DNA from: Roseivirga thermotolerans
GTDB taxonomy: Bacteria; Bacteroidota; Bacteroidia; Cytophagales; Cyclobacteriaceae
Length of the DNA: 64,000 bases
Reading direction: 5' to 3'
Assembly (NCBI RefSeq): GCF_014653175.1
Contig: NZ_BNAG01000004.1
Location: 620,001-684,000, forward strand
Position numbers and translations under genes: made by a program. This document shows, in pieces, positions 17,613 to 25,559 of the stretch. The notes under the pieces are model-generated. The model was not told the DNA's origin, searched no databases, and saw only the letters and a list, made by a program, of their open reading frames with translations. Numbering within the stretch: position 1 is the stretch's first letter; every line of letters starts with the position of its first letter.

Positions 17613-18254
17613 CTACCTTCTTAAAAGACCCCACTGGAGTTTCGGAAGTGTACTTTTAGGTGCCATGATGGCATAGGCAATTACGACCGAAAGAATACCG
17701 AATATACTCCCGAAATATACATCGCGTGCAAAGTGCTGTAGTATGTACATTCTACTTATGCCTACAAGTATGGCCGATATAAATAGAGCTATTCGTAAGG
17801 CATTAGACCGAACCACAAGCATTAAAAAAAAAGCCAGTGTAAATGCAGAGGCCGTATGTCCTGAGGGAAAGGCATCATAGCTACGCACCGTAACTCCTTC
17901 AACAAAATTCAACCGGTCTAGCTCATCTTGAAAAAACAACTTTGGGCGTGGCTCACCGGCATATAACCATTGTTTAAAAACGTGCACAAAAAGGGTCTGG
18001 AAAACTATGGCGATTAAAAGGGTGTAGAATCGGTGGTAGTGTGTAAATAGAAAATAAAGAGCCACCAGCCCCAGTAAAAAACCATCGCCCACATAGGTCC
18101 AATACTTAAAAAACGAATCGGCCAAAGGACTATGCCGATCGTTTAACCAAAGCACCAGATCGCCATGGCTGGTAGAAACCAACAATATTCCTCCCACCAC
18201 AAAATAGAGGGCTGTTAACCAGTGAACGGGTTTTCCGAATAAATCAGCCTTCAT
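17613..18254 (-). CDS. PAP2-family membrane phosphatase
   Basis: 213 residues, about six transmembrane segments. The three phosphatase signature blocks are present: KQWLYAGEPRP (K-x6-RP), DAFPSGHTAS (PSGH) and SRMYILQHFARDV (SR-x5-H-x3-D). Members remove phosphate from phosphatidic acid, undecaprenyl pyrophosphate or lipid A. It overlaps trmB by 11 bases and is last in the folC-trmB operon. It ends 3 bases from the convergent GT39 gene; a role in undecaprenyl pyrophosphate recycling is plausible but not shown. Confidence 0.93.
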   Translation of the reverse strand: MKADLFGKPVHWLTALYFVVGGILLVSTSHGDLVLWLNDRHSPLADSFFKYWTYVGDGFLLGLVALYFLFTHYHRFYTLLIAIVFQTLFVHVFKQWLYAGEPRPKLFFQDELDRLNFVEGVTVRSYDAFPSGHTASAFTLAFFLMLVVRSNALRIALFISAILVGISRMYILQHFARDVYFGSIFGILSVVIAYAIMAPKSTLPKLQWGLLRR

Positions 18255-18912
18255 TTTTAAATCTAAACTTTAAGAATTTTATCGTCTCGCCTTTCTCTAA
18301 AAACTTCCGCTCAAAATCGGTTTGAATACCGTAATGATCCGCCAGCAAAGGTGAACTATAAAGATCGTGTGTTTGGGCTACAATTTCGGTATCCTTACGT
18401 TCTTGAAGCAATTCCACCGTATAGTCAAAAAGCTGCGTGTTATCCGTTTTAAAGTTCACCAAACCGTTTTTATGGAGAATGAGCTTGTAAAGTTCCAGAA
18501 ATCGCGGTGAAGTAAGCCTTCTTTTAATGTCGCGCTTTTTGGGTCTCGGATCAGGAAAAGTTATCCAAAGTTCATTAACCTCTTGTGGAGCAAAGAACTG
18601 ATCTAAGTGTTCTATCTGAGCCCTCAAAAATGCGGTATTGTTCAAATTTTGATCGATAGCAATAGTGCTACCCACCCAAAGTCTATCTCCTTTAACGTCT
18701 ACACCCACAAAATTTCTGTCGGGAAAATGAGCTGCCAGGCCGGTAGTATAATGGGCCTTTCCACAGGCCAGCTCAACCGTAATTGGCTGATCTTTGGAGA
18801 AGTACAACACATTCCAATTCCCCTTCAGTTCTTTATACAGTGCTTTGCTATCCTCCAGTACATTGTGCCTTTCAACATTCTGTGCAAAACGCTTCAGTTT
18901 CGATCTCCCCAT
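18244..18912 (-). CDS. trmB: tRNA (guanine-N7-)-methyltransferase
   Basis: 222 residues of the TrmB family, which methylates G46 of the tRNA variable loop with S-adenosylmethionine. Motifs: TVELACGKAHYTTGLA (AdoMet-binding), NFVGVDVKGDRLW, the family-specific LWITFPDPRPKKRDIKRRL and FKTDNTQLFDYT. The normal motif E-(I/L)-G-x-G is ELACGKA here, as is common in Bacteroidota. The ATG overlaps the folC stop codon (TAATG) and its own end overlaps the PAP2 gene by 11 bases, so the three are one operon. Confidence 0.96.
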   Translation of the reverse strand: MGRSKLKRFAQNVERHNVLEDSKALYKELKGNWNVLYFSKDQPITVELACGKAHYTTGLAAHFPDRNFVGVDVKGDRLWVGSTIAIDQNLNNTAFLRAQIEHLDQFFAPQEVNELWITFPDPRPKKRDIKRRLTSPRFLELYKLILHKNGLVNFKTDNTQLFDYTVELLQERKDTEIVAQTHDLYSSPLLADHYGIQTDFERKFLEKGETIKFLKFRFKNEG

Positions 18913-20138
18913 TACAACTCTTCAATTTCTGCTACCACAAAGGTACTTCCTCCAATGTAAATCATATCGCCCTCCGATGCTAAACTACGGGCCTTTGTGA
19001 TGGCTCTATTCACATCCTGAATGTAATACCTGGTTTGCTTCATGTACTGTGTTCTTTCTCTCAACTCTTCCAGCAAAAGAGCACGTGGTATTTGCGGTTC
19101 GCAAAATATAAGTACAGCATCTTCCGGCAGCATGTTCAGAATTGGCTTTAGGTCTTTCTCCTTCACAAAGCCTAAAACCATGTATAACTGGTCAAATAAT
19201 TCTCGCTGAATCTGGCGTACTATATATTCAAATGCCTCCTTATTATGGCCTGTATCACAGATAGTTAAAGGATGAGAACCAATTTGCTGCCATCTCCCTT
19301 TTAATCCTGTGTTAGCCTGTACATTTTGAAGCCCAAGGTGAATGGCCTCATCAGAAATTTTCCAACCAGCAGTACGCAGAATGTCCAAAGCTGTAAGTAC
19401 TCCTCGCACATTTTTGGCCTGGTAGTTTCCCTTTAAATCGGAAAGCGGAATGGCATCAAATTGCACCTCTTCTGCAAAGGTTATGGGGGCATTGCGGTTA
19501 TTGGCTATCTGAGTAAAAACAGGAACGGTGTCAGCTTGTTTTTCTGTAATTACTACCGGAACATTCTCTTTAATAATACCGGCCTTTTCCATTGCAATTT
19601 TGGCCAGGGTATCCCCCAACAACTCCATATGATCGAAACCAATGTTAGTGATTATGGAAAGTTCGGGTCTAATAACGTTCGTAGAGTCAAGCCTGCCTCC
19701 TAACCCAACTTCAATTACGGCCACTTCTACTTTTTTCTGAGCAAAGTACTCGAAAGCCATTACCACTGTGATTTCAAAAAAGGAGGGCTTAATTTCCTCA
19801 ATTAGCGTTTTATGCTTTTTAATAAAATTAATTACGAAGTCTTGCTCGGCTTCCTTACCATTGAGTCTTATCCGCTCGGTGAAAGACTTAAGGTGGGGTG
19901 ATGTATATAAGCCGGTTTTATATCCGGCCGACTGAAGCACTGAGGCCAGCATGTGAGAGGTGCTTCCTTTCCCATTTGTGCCGGCTACATGGATACTTTT
20001 AAATTTCTGTTGTGGATTTCCCAGCGCGTTGCAAAGCTTTAATGTATTGGTAAGATCTTTTTTAAAAGCAGACTGTCCCACTCTTTGGTACATGGGCAAT
20101 GCCTTAAACATGTAATCAAGCGCCTCCTGATAGGTCAT
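18912..20138 (-). CDS. folC: Folylpolyglutamate synthase / dihydrofolate synthase
   Basis: 408 residues of the Mur-ligase superfamily. The ATP-binding loop is HVAGTNGKGSTSHML (about 49-63), followed by LYTSPHLKSFTERIR; EVGLGGRLDSTNV and the second-domain CDTGHNKEAFEYI match FolC. It adds glutamate to folates, and in bacteria also forms dihydrofolate from dihydropteroate, so it is linked to the one-carbon enzymes MetF and MetH near the window end only by pathway, not by operon. First gene of the folC-trmB-PAP2 operon. Confidence 0.96.
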   Translation of the reverse strand: MTYQEALDYMFKALPMYQRVGQSAFKKDLTNTLKLCNALGNPQQKFKSIHVAGTNGKGSTSHMLASVLQSAGYKTGLYTSPHLKSFTERIRLNGKEAEQDFVINFIKKHKTLIEEIKPSFFEITVVMAFEYFAQKKVEVAVIEVGLGGRLDSTNVIRPELSIITNIGFDHMELLGDTLAKIAMEKAGIIKENVPVVITEKQADTVPVFTQIANNRNAPITFAEEVQFDAIPLSDLKGNYQAKNVRGVLTALDILRTAGWKISDEAIHLGLQNVQANTGLKGRWQQIGSHPLTICDTGHNKEAFEYIVRQIQRELFDQLYMVLGFVKEKDLKPILNMLPEDAVLIFCEPQIPRALLLEELRERTQYMKQTRYYIQDVNRAITKARSLASEGDMIYIGGSTFVVAEIEEL

Positions 20139-20253
20139 GGTACGAAGATACTAGGTGCATGGTATCAATTTAAGCCCAAGCCAATAAATTTCTGAACCGG
20201 ATACGTGTGAAGGTGCCTTACAACGTCATCCAATTAAATGTCATAAACTCAAA

Positions 20254-20916
20254 ATGAAAAAACAGTTAACCATCTATTTATTGCTAGTTGTGCTCATTTC
20301 GACCCTTAGTGGTTGCGATGAGCAAAGTATTGCCGGACGAGGGCCGGTGATTGAAATGGAGCATTCTGTAGACTCTTTCCAGGCCATATATCTACAGCTT
20401 CCGGCCAGGCTTTATGTTCGAAAAGACAATGAACATACGGTTCGCATTCGAACCAATGAAAACCTGCACGACCTAATTGAGGTAAGGGTCGAGAATCAGA
20501 AACTGAAGCTGGAAACCATCGCGAACACCAATATTCGTAGAGCCGAAATGCTCCATATCTACATAAGTGCGCCTCAAATTTCAGGTTTCTTTCTCAATGG
20601 GGCGGGTGATATTCTGGTGGAAGATTGCCTGGGGTCTGATGAGCTGACTTTAGAGATTAATGGTTCGGGCGATGTCTATGCTTGCGGACTTACTGAGTCA
20701 TTAGTTGTCAGCATTAATGGGTCGGGCCAGTTTAACGGATTCGATTTGGAAGCCCACCGTGCTGAATTAAGGGTCTCCGGTTCGGGCGATATTGAAGTAG
20801 CCGTTACGGAATATCTGAACGCTGTGATTTCCGGTTCCGGTGACATTCTCTACAAGGGGAATCCTGAGGTAGAGCAGCGAATAAGTGGCTCAGGAACCAT
20901 TCGCAGAAGACCTTAA
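20254..20916 (+). CDS. DUF2807 (head-GIN) lipoprotein
   Basis: 220 residues with a lipoprotein signal peptide ending in LSGCD. The mature protein is a right-handed beta-helix-like repeat with recurring G-S-G-D/Q turns (NGAGDILVED, NGSGDVYACG, NGSGQFNGFD, SGSGDIEV, SGSGDILYKG, SGSGTIRR), which is the DUF2807 or head-GIN domain widespread in Bacteroidota. The function is not established. The last 4 bases overlap the 3' end of the convergent TonB-like gene. Confidence 0.88.
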   Translation: MKKQLTIYLLLVVLISTLSGCDEQSIAGRGPVIEMEHSVDSFQAIYLQLPARLYVRKDNEHTVRIRTNENLHDLIEVRVENQKLKLETIANTNIRRAEMLHIYISAPQISGFFLNGAGDILVEDCLGSDELTLEINGSGDVYACGLTESLVVSINGSGQFNGFDLEAHRAELRVSGSGDIEVAVTEYLNAVISGSGDILYKGNPEVEQRISGSGTIRRRP

Positions 20917-21914
20917 TTGGTTTTGATTACAAAGGTAACCTCGCCTTTAGAAATTGGGGCGGGTGCCTTTGACATATCCGTTTGAATAAACTTGAGGTTA
21001 AGTACTTGTTTACGGTAAAAATCTACCACGGTGTTATCACTAATGGTGGTTCCCGGAATAATGGTGGCCCTCAATACTTTTCCTCTGTCGTCCACCTCAA
21101 TGGAGAACTTAATGACCCCGTCTATTTGTGAGTCATCCTTTTCTGCCGGAGGGCTTTGCCACTTCCAACCATCAAGGCTGTAGCTAACTCCTAAGTCGGC
21201 ACCTCCCGGATCTGTTCCCTTGGTATTCGTTTTTCCTTTAGGATCCCCCATATTACCACGGGTGTCTGTTTGCGTACCCTGGTTGTTAGAGGCCTTTTCC
21301 TTACTATCAGTGTTAGTCTTTTTACCCCCCATTAGCGCCCTGTTATCGATGACAGGCTTGGGCTTTGGTTCTTCTTTTTTCTCCTCAACTTTTGGTTTCA
21401 CCTCTTCCTTCTTGGTTTCTTCCTGCTTTGGAGGCGTTGTGGTTTCCTTTTTAGTTTCGGTTACAGGTGTGGTTTTCTCTTCAACCTTAACTTCAGACTT
21501 TTCCGGACTGGTTACTGTTTCTTTAACGGTTTGTTCTACGGGGGGAGCCTCTTTGGGCTTTTCTGTTACCGGTGTAGTCTTGGGTTGCTCTTGAGGAGTT
21601 TGCTTTACTTCTGCTTTTTCGGTCTTCTGCTCTACCTGCTGCTCAGTTTCTTCTGTTTCAGAGTTATCAGTATCTGACTCAGCATCGGGAGGAGTATCAT
21701 TTTCGGTTTCTTCAATTTCAGCCTTGTTGTTGCGTTCTAAATCGCCACTACCTGCTTCTTGAAAACCTAAATTCAATTCTATACCATATTCAGGAAGCGG
21801 TGGATCGGGAGCCCTCCAAGCCACTAAAATCAGGAATAGTGCTATCAACGAGCTATGAATAATAGCCGACACTACTATGCTAAATCGTTTGTCTTTTTTT
21901 TCCTGATCTGACAT
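20913..21914 (-). CDS. TonB-like energy-transducing protein
   Basis: 333 residues: a short cytoplasmic start, one N-terminal membrane anchor (about 10-30, VVSAIIHSSLIALFLILVAW), then a long E/K/P/T-rich stalk (about 55-215) able to span the periplasm, and a C-terminal domain (about 243-333, DGVIKFSIEVDDRGKV... to EVTFVIKTN) of TonB/TolA type. With ExbB and ExbD immediately upstream (7-base gap) it should pass proton-motive energy to an outer-membrane partner, most simply the barrel protein encoded upstream in the same run. The stalk has low-complexity DNA and produces long spurious frames on the other strand. Confidence 0.85.
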   Translation of the reverse strand: MSDQEKKDKRFSIVVSAIIHSSLIALFLILVAWRAPDPPLPEYGIELNLGFQEAGSGDLERNNKAEIEETENDTPPDAESDTDNSETEETEQQVEQKTEKAEVKQTPQEQPKTTPVTEKPKEAPPVEQTVKETVTSPEKSEVKVEEKTTPVTETKKETTTPPKQEETKKEEVKPKVEEKKEEPKPKPVIDNRALMGGKKTNTDSKEKASNNQGTQTDTRGNMGDPKGKTNTKGTDPGGADLGVSYSLDGWKWQSPPAEKDDSQIDGVIKFSIEVDDRGKVLRATIIPGTTISDNTVVDFYRKQVLNLKFIQTDMSKAPAPISKGEVTFVIKTN

Positions 21915-21921
21915 GACTCTA

Positions 21922-22311
21922 TTATTCAGGCCGTGTTACCAACACGGTTTTTTGCTTGAGCTTTGCAGCAATGCCGGCTACTCTTGCTGTGTGTCCGGTA
22001 GGTACCGCTGCATCAATATTCAAACTTAGGGTTCCTTCCTGCCCTCCTGTTAAACGCATAAGTTCTCGTTCTAGTGTTTCAGGAGTTACCTCCTGATCGT
22101 TCAGAAAGTAACGTAAATCGGCACTAATGGTTAAACTGTTCTTCTGCATCGATATGGTTGAAGATGCTGCTGTAGGCAAATTCACCGTCAAGCCAGAGGG
22201 GGTAATAAAGGAGGCTGTGAGCATGAAGAAAATCAATAACAGAAAAACAATATCTGTCATTGAAGACATGCTAAAAGACGACTCTACTTTATGTTTTGAC
22301 TTTATATCCAT
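21922..22311 (-). CDS. exbD: ExbD/TolR-family proton channel subunit
   Basis: 129 residues from the ATG at 22311, which starts 1 base after the ExbB stop codon; a longer frame reads back into exbB. A single membrane helix (about 20-40) contains the essential aspartate in SMTDIVFLLLIFF, followed by a small periplasmic domain ending KQKTVLVTRPE. It pairs with ExbB to form the proton-driven motor that acts on TonB-like proteins. Placed between exbB and the TonB-like gene. Confidence 0.93.
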   Translation of the reverse strand: MDIKSKHKVESSFSMSSMTDIVFLLLIFFMLTASFITPSGLTVNLPTAASSTISMQKNSLTISADLRYFLNDQEVTPETLERELMRLTGGQEGTLSLNIDAAVPTGHTARVAGIAAKLKQKTVLVTRPE

Positions 22312-22312
22312 A

Positions 22313-22996
22313 TTACTGGGGCTCTTGTAGCAAGTCAATAAAATCTATGGAAGTGTACTCCATGTAGTGAATGGCTTTCTGTACCTTAGAAACAAGGTAA
22401 TTGTAGCCCAAATAAGCAATAATACCTACCACCAAACCAGCTGCAGTGGTCACCATGGCTTCGTAAATACCTGTAGAAAGTAACTTAGGACTCACAGAAC
22501 CTTCTTCTTGGGCTATGGCTATAAAGGCCTGAATCATACCGGAAACGGTACCCAAAAAACCTATCATAGGAGCAGCACCAGAAATGGTTGCCAGCAGCGA
22601 GAGGTTCTTCTCAAGCTTGTACACTTCTATTTTACCCACATTTTCTATGGAGGCTTCGATGGTTTTTAAAGGTGACCCAATTCTATGAATTCCTTTTTCA
22701 ATCATTTTGGCTATGGGCGAATCGGTCTGTGCACAAAGCAACTTGGCACCGTTCACATCGCCATTTACTACCAGGTCTTTTATTTTATCCATGAACTCAA
22801 AAGGAGTTTTGGAGGCCCTGTTGAGGTTTCTTAACCGTTCAAAGAAAATGTAAATGGCCATGAACCAAAGAATGACTAGTGGTATGAGCCAAAAACCACC
22901 CTTTAACAATAATTCAAAAAAGAAAAGAACGCTATCTTCTCCTCCGCCAACAGATGTAGTATCTCCAGCGGCTAGTTGTTGCAATAATATCACCAT
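22313..22996 (-). CDS. exbB: ExbB/TolQ/MotA-family proton channel
   Basis: 227 residues with three membrane segments (about 30-50, 130-155 and 180-200) and the family motif LSLLATISGAAPMIGFLGTVSGMIQAF. Forms the pentameric scaffold for ExbD. A 1-base gap to the upstream SPOR gene and the same to exbD show a tight operon. The N-terminal extension with GGG before the first helix is common in Bacteroidota ExbB proteins. Confidence 0.94.
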   Translation of the reverse strand: MVILLQQLAAGDTTSVGGGEDSVLFFFELLLKGGFWLIPLVILWFMAIYIFFERLRNLNRASKTPFEFMDKIKDLVVNGDVNGAKLLCAQTDSPIAKMIEKGIHRIGSPLKTIEASIENVGKIEVYKLEKNLSLLATISGAAPMIGFLGTVSGMIQAFIAIAQEEGSVSPKLLSTGIYEAMVTTAAGLVVGIIAYLGYNYLVSKVQKAIHYMEYTSIDFIDLLQEPQ

Positions 22997-22997
22997 T

Positions 22998-23846
22998 TTA
23001 ATATTTCAGTACCCAGATATTTTCTCCGAAAGTTGATACTAACTCTGTTCTCTTTTGTTCGGCTTCAGCCATAGTTGCAGACTGTGCTATTCCTACTCTA
23101 TGAAATTTAAGTTGACCTGTAGGGTTGAGTAAGTAAGCACTTGTTCCTGAGGCCACTATAGCTTTGGCTTTATCTTCCGCAAGATCTTCGTCATAAAAAC
23201 TTCCGACCACAACATAGAAACGGCCTTCAGGCGCTGAAATTGTGAATAGTTCTGCTTTTGGTTTTACCGGCTCTGGCTCTGGTTCAGGCTCTGGCTCGGG
23301 CTCCTGTTGTGGCGGTGTATTTTGAGGCTGTTCGGTCTTCACAGGCTCTAGCTCCACATTCTTTTTCTTAAATACCAAAAAGTAATAGGCGGCAGCAGCT
23401 ATTACCAGTATTAGGATGACAATGAGGACAATAATACCGTTGTTATTTTCCTTCTTCTCCTCCTTCCCTGCTTTTGAGCTTGGCTCAGAAGAGTTTTCCT
23501 GAGGCTTGGCTTCTTTCTCATCAGTGTTGAACACAAAGGGTTCGGGTTCTTCTTTTTTGGTTTCCTCAGTTGGCTCCGGTTCTTTGGTAAGTTCTACCGA
23601 CTCTTCCTCCGGCTCAATATCGGCCACAGGGTCTTCTACCAAACCGGTGGCTACCGGCTCATCAGAAGTTTCATCTACTGGCTCAAGTTCAATATCGTCT
23701 AAGCCAAAGTCATCGTCTGTAACCTCCGGTTCTTTAGGAGTTTCTTCTTTTTTGGGCTTGGACGATGGCTTAGCACCTCGTTTCCTTCCGGTTTTTTTTG
23801 CTTTATCTTCTTCTTTAGATGAGTCGCTTTTCTTTTTTGCTGCCAT
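22998..23846 (-). CDS. SPOR-domain membrane protein
   Basis: 282 residues. The N-terminal 130 residues are a K/S then E/P-rich low-complexity cytoplasmic region; one membrane helix (about 136-158, GIIVLIVILILVIAAAAYYF) leads to a PEPEPEPEPEP linker and a C-terminal SPOR domain (about 208-282; FYVVVGSFYDEDLAEDKA...). SPOR domains bind glycan strands lacking stem peptides, usually at division septa. The PE linker is coded by a near-tandem hexamer at about 23269-23303. Transcribed with exbB (1-base gap), so it may tether the ExbBD-TonB-like complex to peptidoglycan. Confidence 0.85.
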   Translation of the reverse strand: MAAKKKSDSSKEEDKAKKTGRKRGAKPSSKPKKEETPKEPEVTDDDFGLDDIELEPVDETSDEPVATGLVEDPVADIEPEEESVELTKEPEPTEETKKEEPEPFVFNTDEKEAKPQENSSEPSSKAGKEEKKENNNGIIVLIVILILVIAAAAYYFLVFKKKNVELEPVKTEQPQNTPPQQEPEPEPEPEPEPVKPKAELFTISAPEGRFYVVVGSFYDEDLAEDKAKAIVASGTSAYLLNPTGQLKFHRVGIAQSATMAEAEQKRTELVSTFGENIWVLKY

Positions 23847-23918
23847 TTGAATTCGGTTGAAAGATGAATTTACAAATTAGTAAAATAAAGGCTATACAAA
23901 AACGGGCAGAGAGTAAGA

Positions 23919-25559
23919 CTAGAAAGCCACTGATAATCCACCTAAGAATTGAATACCACGCGATGGATAGTTGAGATACCTCTCGTATTCTTTGCCGAAC
24001 AGGTTGTTTATCTGCAAAAATACGCCAAATCGTTCATTTATCTCATACCTTCCACCCAAATTCAGGTCAATTATATCATCAAGCTCAAAAGTCTGGGCCG
24101 TTTCCCTGTTCAAAGCCATTAGTCCTGCCAAGTAATAAAGGTCTGTGGTGACTGTGAGCTTCTTAATTGGGAAAATGGTAGTATTGAAGGCTGTTTTAAA
24201 ATTGGGCTTATGCCAGGCTTCCTCTAAGCTGGCCAATGCGTAATTAAAATAATCAAAGCGAAGCGAGCTTCTCACTTTTCCTGTGTTCTCAAAATTAATG
24301 GCCGAAAATACATTGAGTCTTCGGGTGGTTCCATCTTCATAGAGAATCTCAAAACGTGTGGAATCCGATCCGTTGGTAAAAAACTGGAGATTGTTGAGCG
24401 AGGCGTAGCTAAATCCTGAGCTAAGGGTAAATCCTTCAAAAAGCTCAAAGTCCAGACCTCCAAAATACTCACTCTTCTTTTCAGTATTTCTCAGGTCGAA
24501 ATTGGCCATGAGAAACGGATTCTCATTAACTGAAGATTCTACAGAGTTAAACTCAATATCGCCATCGATTCCGGCATAAATTCTAAAACCCGAACTAAGC
24601 GCATAATCGGCTTTAATGGTTGGGTAGAACTGCAATCCCTTGTTGTAGCCATTGTCTCCGGCCAGATTGAACCCGGCTTTGAAGGTAAAGCCATTGGTTT
24701 GATAGTTGACTCTGGGCCTGAAGTTGAGGTAACTACGGTTGTCTTCCTGCAAATCCTGACGTTTGGAGAGTGTGGCTAATAAGTCGGCACTCAATCGTAG
24801 GTCGTCATTTATAATATAAAAGCCACCTACATCGAAGTTAAACTTGTTTTCACGTGCATCGAAGTTGTCTTTAAAGAAAATCCAGTCGGTTTTAAAGTGA
24901 TAGTCGAAATTCTGCTCTTTGTTGGCATTCTCTATAAGCACGTTGGTAGAGAAGCGAGTAAATTTCTGCTCTATTTGACCGGCTTCATAGTTCAACACCG
25001 GATTATAACCATAAAAATGAACCTTATGATTGCTATAGTTCATAGAGCCAGACACCTTGTTTACATTGCTAAAGTACTTGGCTCCAATGGCGGCCTCAGT
25101 TCTTCCTTCCCCTGAGTTTTCATCGAATACAGGACCGTTTTTAGATGACAGGTGTCTCACGTACAGATTAAACAGATAAGACTCCTGACGCTTAGACCCC
25201 AGATAACCTTCTAAATAAGGCGTTTGATAATTGCCATAGCCTAGTTTTAAGAAGTTGCTGGTGAGCTCAGAAATGCGCTCATTACCCTGAAAATTTACGG
25301 TTCTGAAAGTCGGTTCTAAGGGGCTCAGCCTGTAACTGAAACGCTTGAAAGTATACTCTTGCTTGGTATCAGTTTCACTAACCGGCAATTGAGGTATTTT
25401 CTCGAAATTCCGTGTGGCCGGTGGCAAAGTAATTCTTCGATCTTTCCGAATAACAATCTCTGCTTCTTCCAGTTGGCTGCCCTGTCCTTGTTGAGCTACT
25501 GCAGGCAAAGCCAGGCACAAAAAGCCTGCAACCCATGTCGCTTTAATTAGCTTATTCAT
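23919..25559 (-). CDS. TonB-receptor-like outer-membrane beta-barrel lacking a plug
   Basis: 546 residues with a signal peptide ending at AVAQQ. After a short linker (about 25-65) the protein is almost entirely alternating amphipathic strands with aromatic ends, and it finishes FLQINNLFGKEYERYLNYP...GGLSVAF, the closing strands of a TonB-dependent receptor barrel, with terminal F. There is no recognisable plug domain or carboxypeptidase-like domain, so the barrel is not a standard receptor. The start overlaps the end of the TPR gene by 8 bases, and it precedes the SPOR-exbB-exbD-TonB-like genes on the same strand by 72 bases. Confidence 0.83.
   Translation of the reverse strand: MNKLIKATWVAGFLCLALPAVAQQGQGSQLEEAEIVIRKDRRITLPPATRNFEKIPQLPVSETDTKQEYTFKRFSYRLSPLEPTFRTVNFQGNERISELTSNFLKLGYGNYQTPYLEGYLGSKRQESYLFNLYVRHLSSKNGPVFDENSGEGRTEAAIGAKYFSNVNKVSGSMNYSNHKVHFYGYNPVLNYEAGQIEQKFTRFSTNVLIENANKEQNFDYHFKTDWIFFKDNFDARENKFNFDVGGFYIINDDLRLSADLLATLSKRQDLQEDNRSYLNFRPRVNYQTNGFTFKAGFNLAGDNGYNKGLQFYPTIKADYALSSGFRIYAGIDGDIEFNSVESSVNENPFLMANFDLRNTEKKSEYFGGLDFELFEGFTLSSGFSYASLNNLQFFTNGSDSTRFEILYEDGTTRRLNVFSAINFENTGKVRSSLRFDYFNYALASLEEAWHKPNFKTAFNTTIFPIKKLTVTTDLYYLAGLMALNRETAQTFELDDIIDLNLGGRYEINERFGVFLQINNLFGKEYERYLNYPSRGIQFLGGLSVAF

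Noticed and set aside
21220-21594. A 124-codon plus-strand frame opposite the TonB-like stalk
   Set aside because: Generated by the low-complexity E/K/P/T codon run on the other strand; it has no conserved motif.
23506-23850. A 114-codon S/G-rich plus-strand frame opposite the SPOR protein
   Set aside because: Antisense of the E/P/D-rich N-terminal region; low complexity only.
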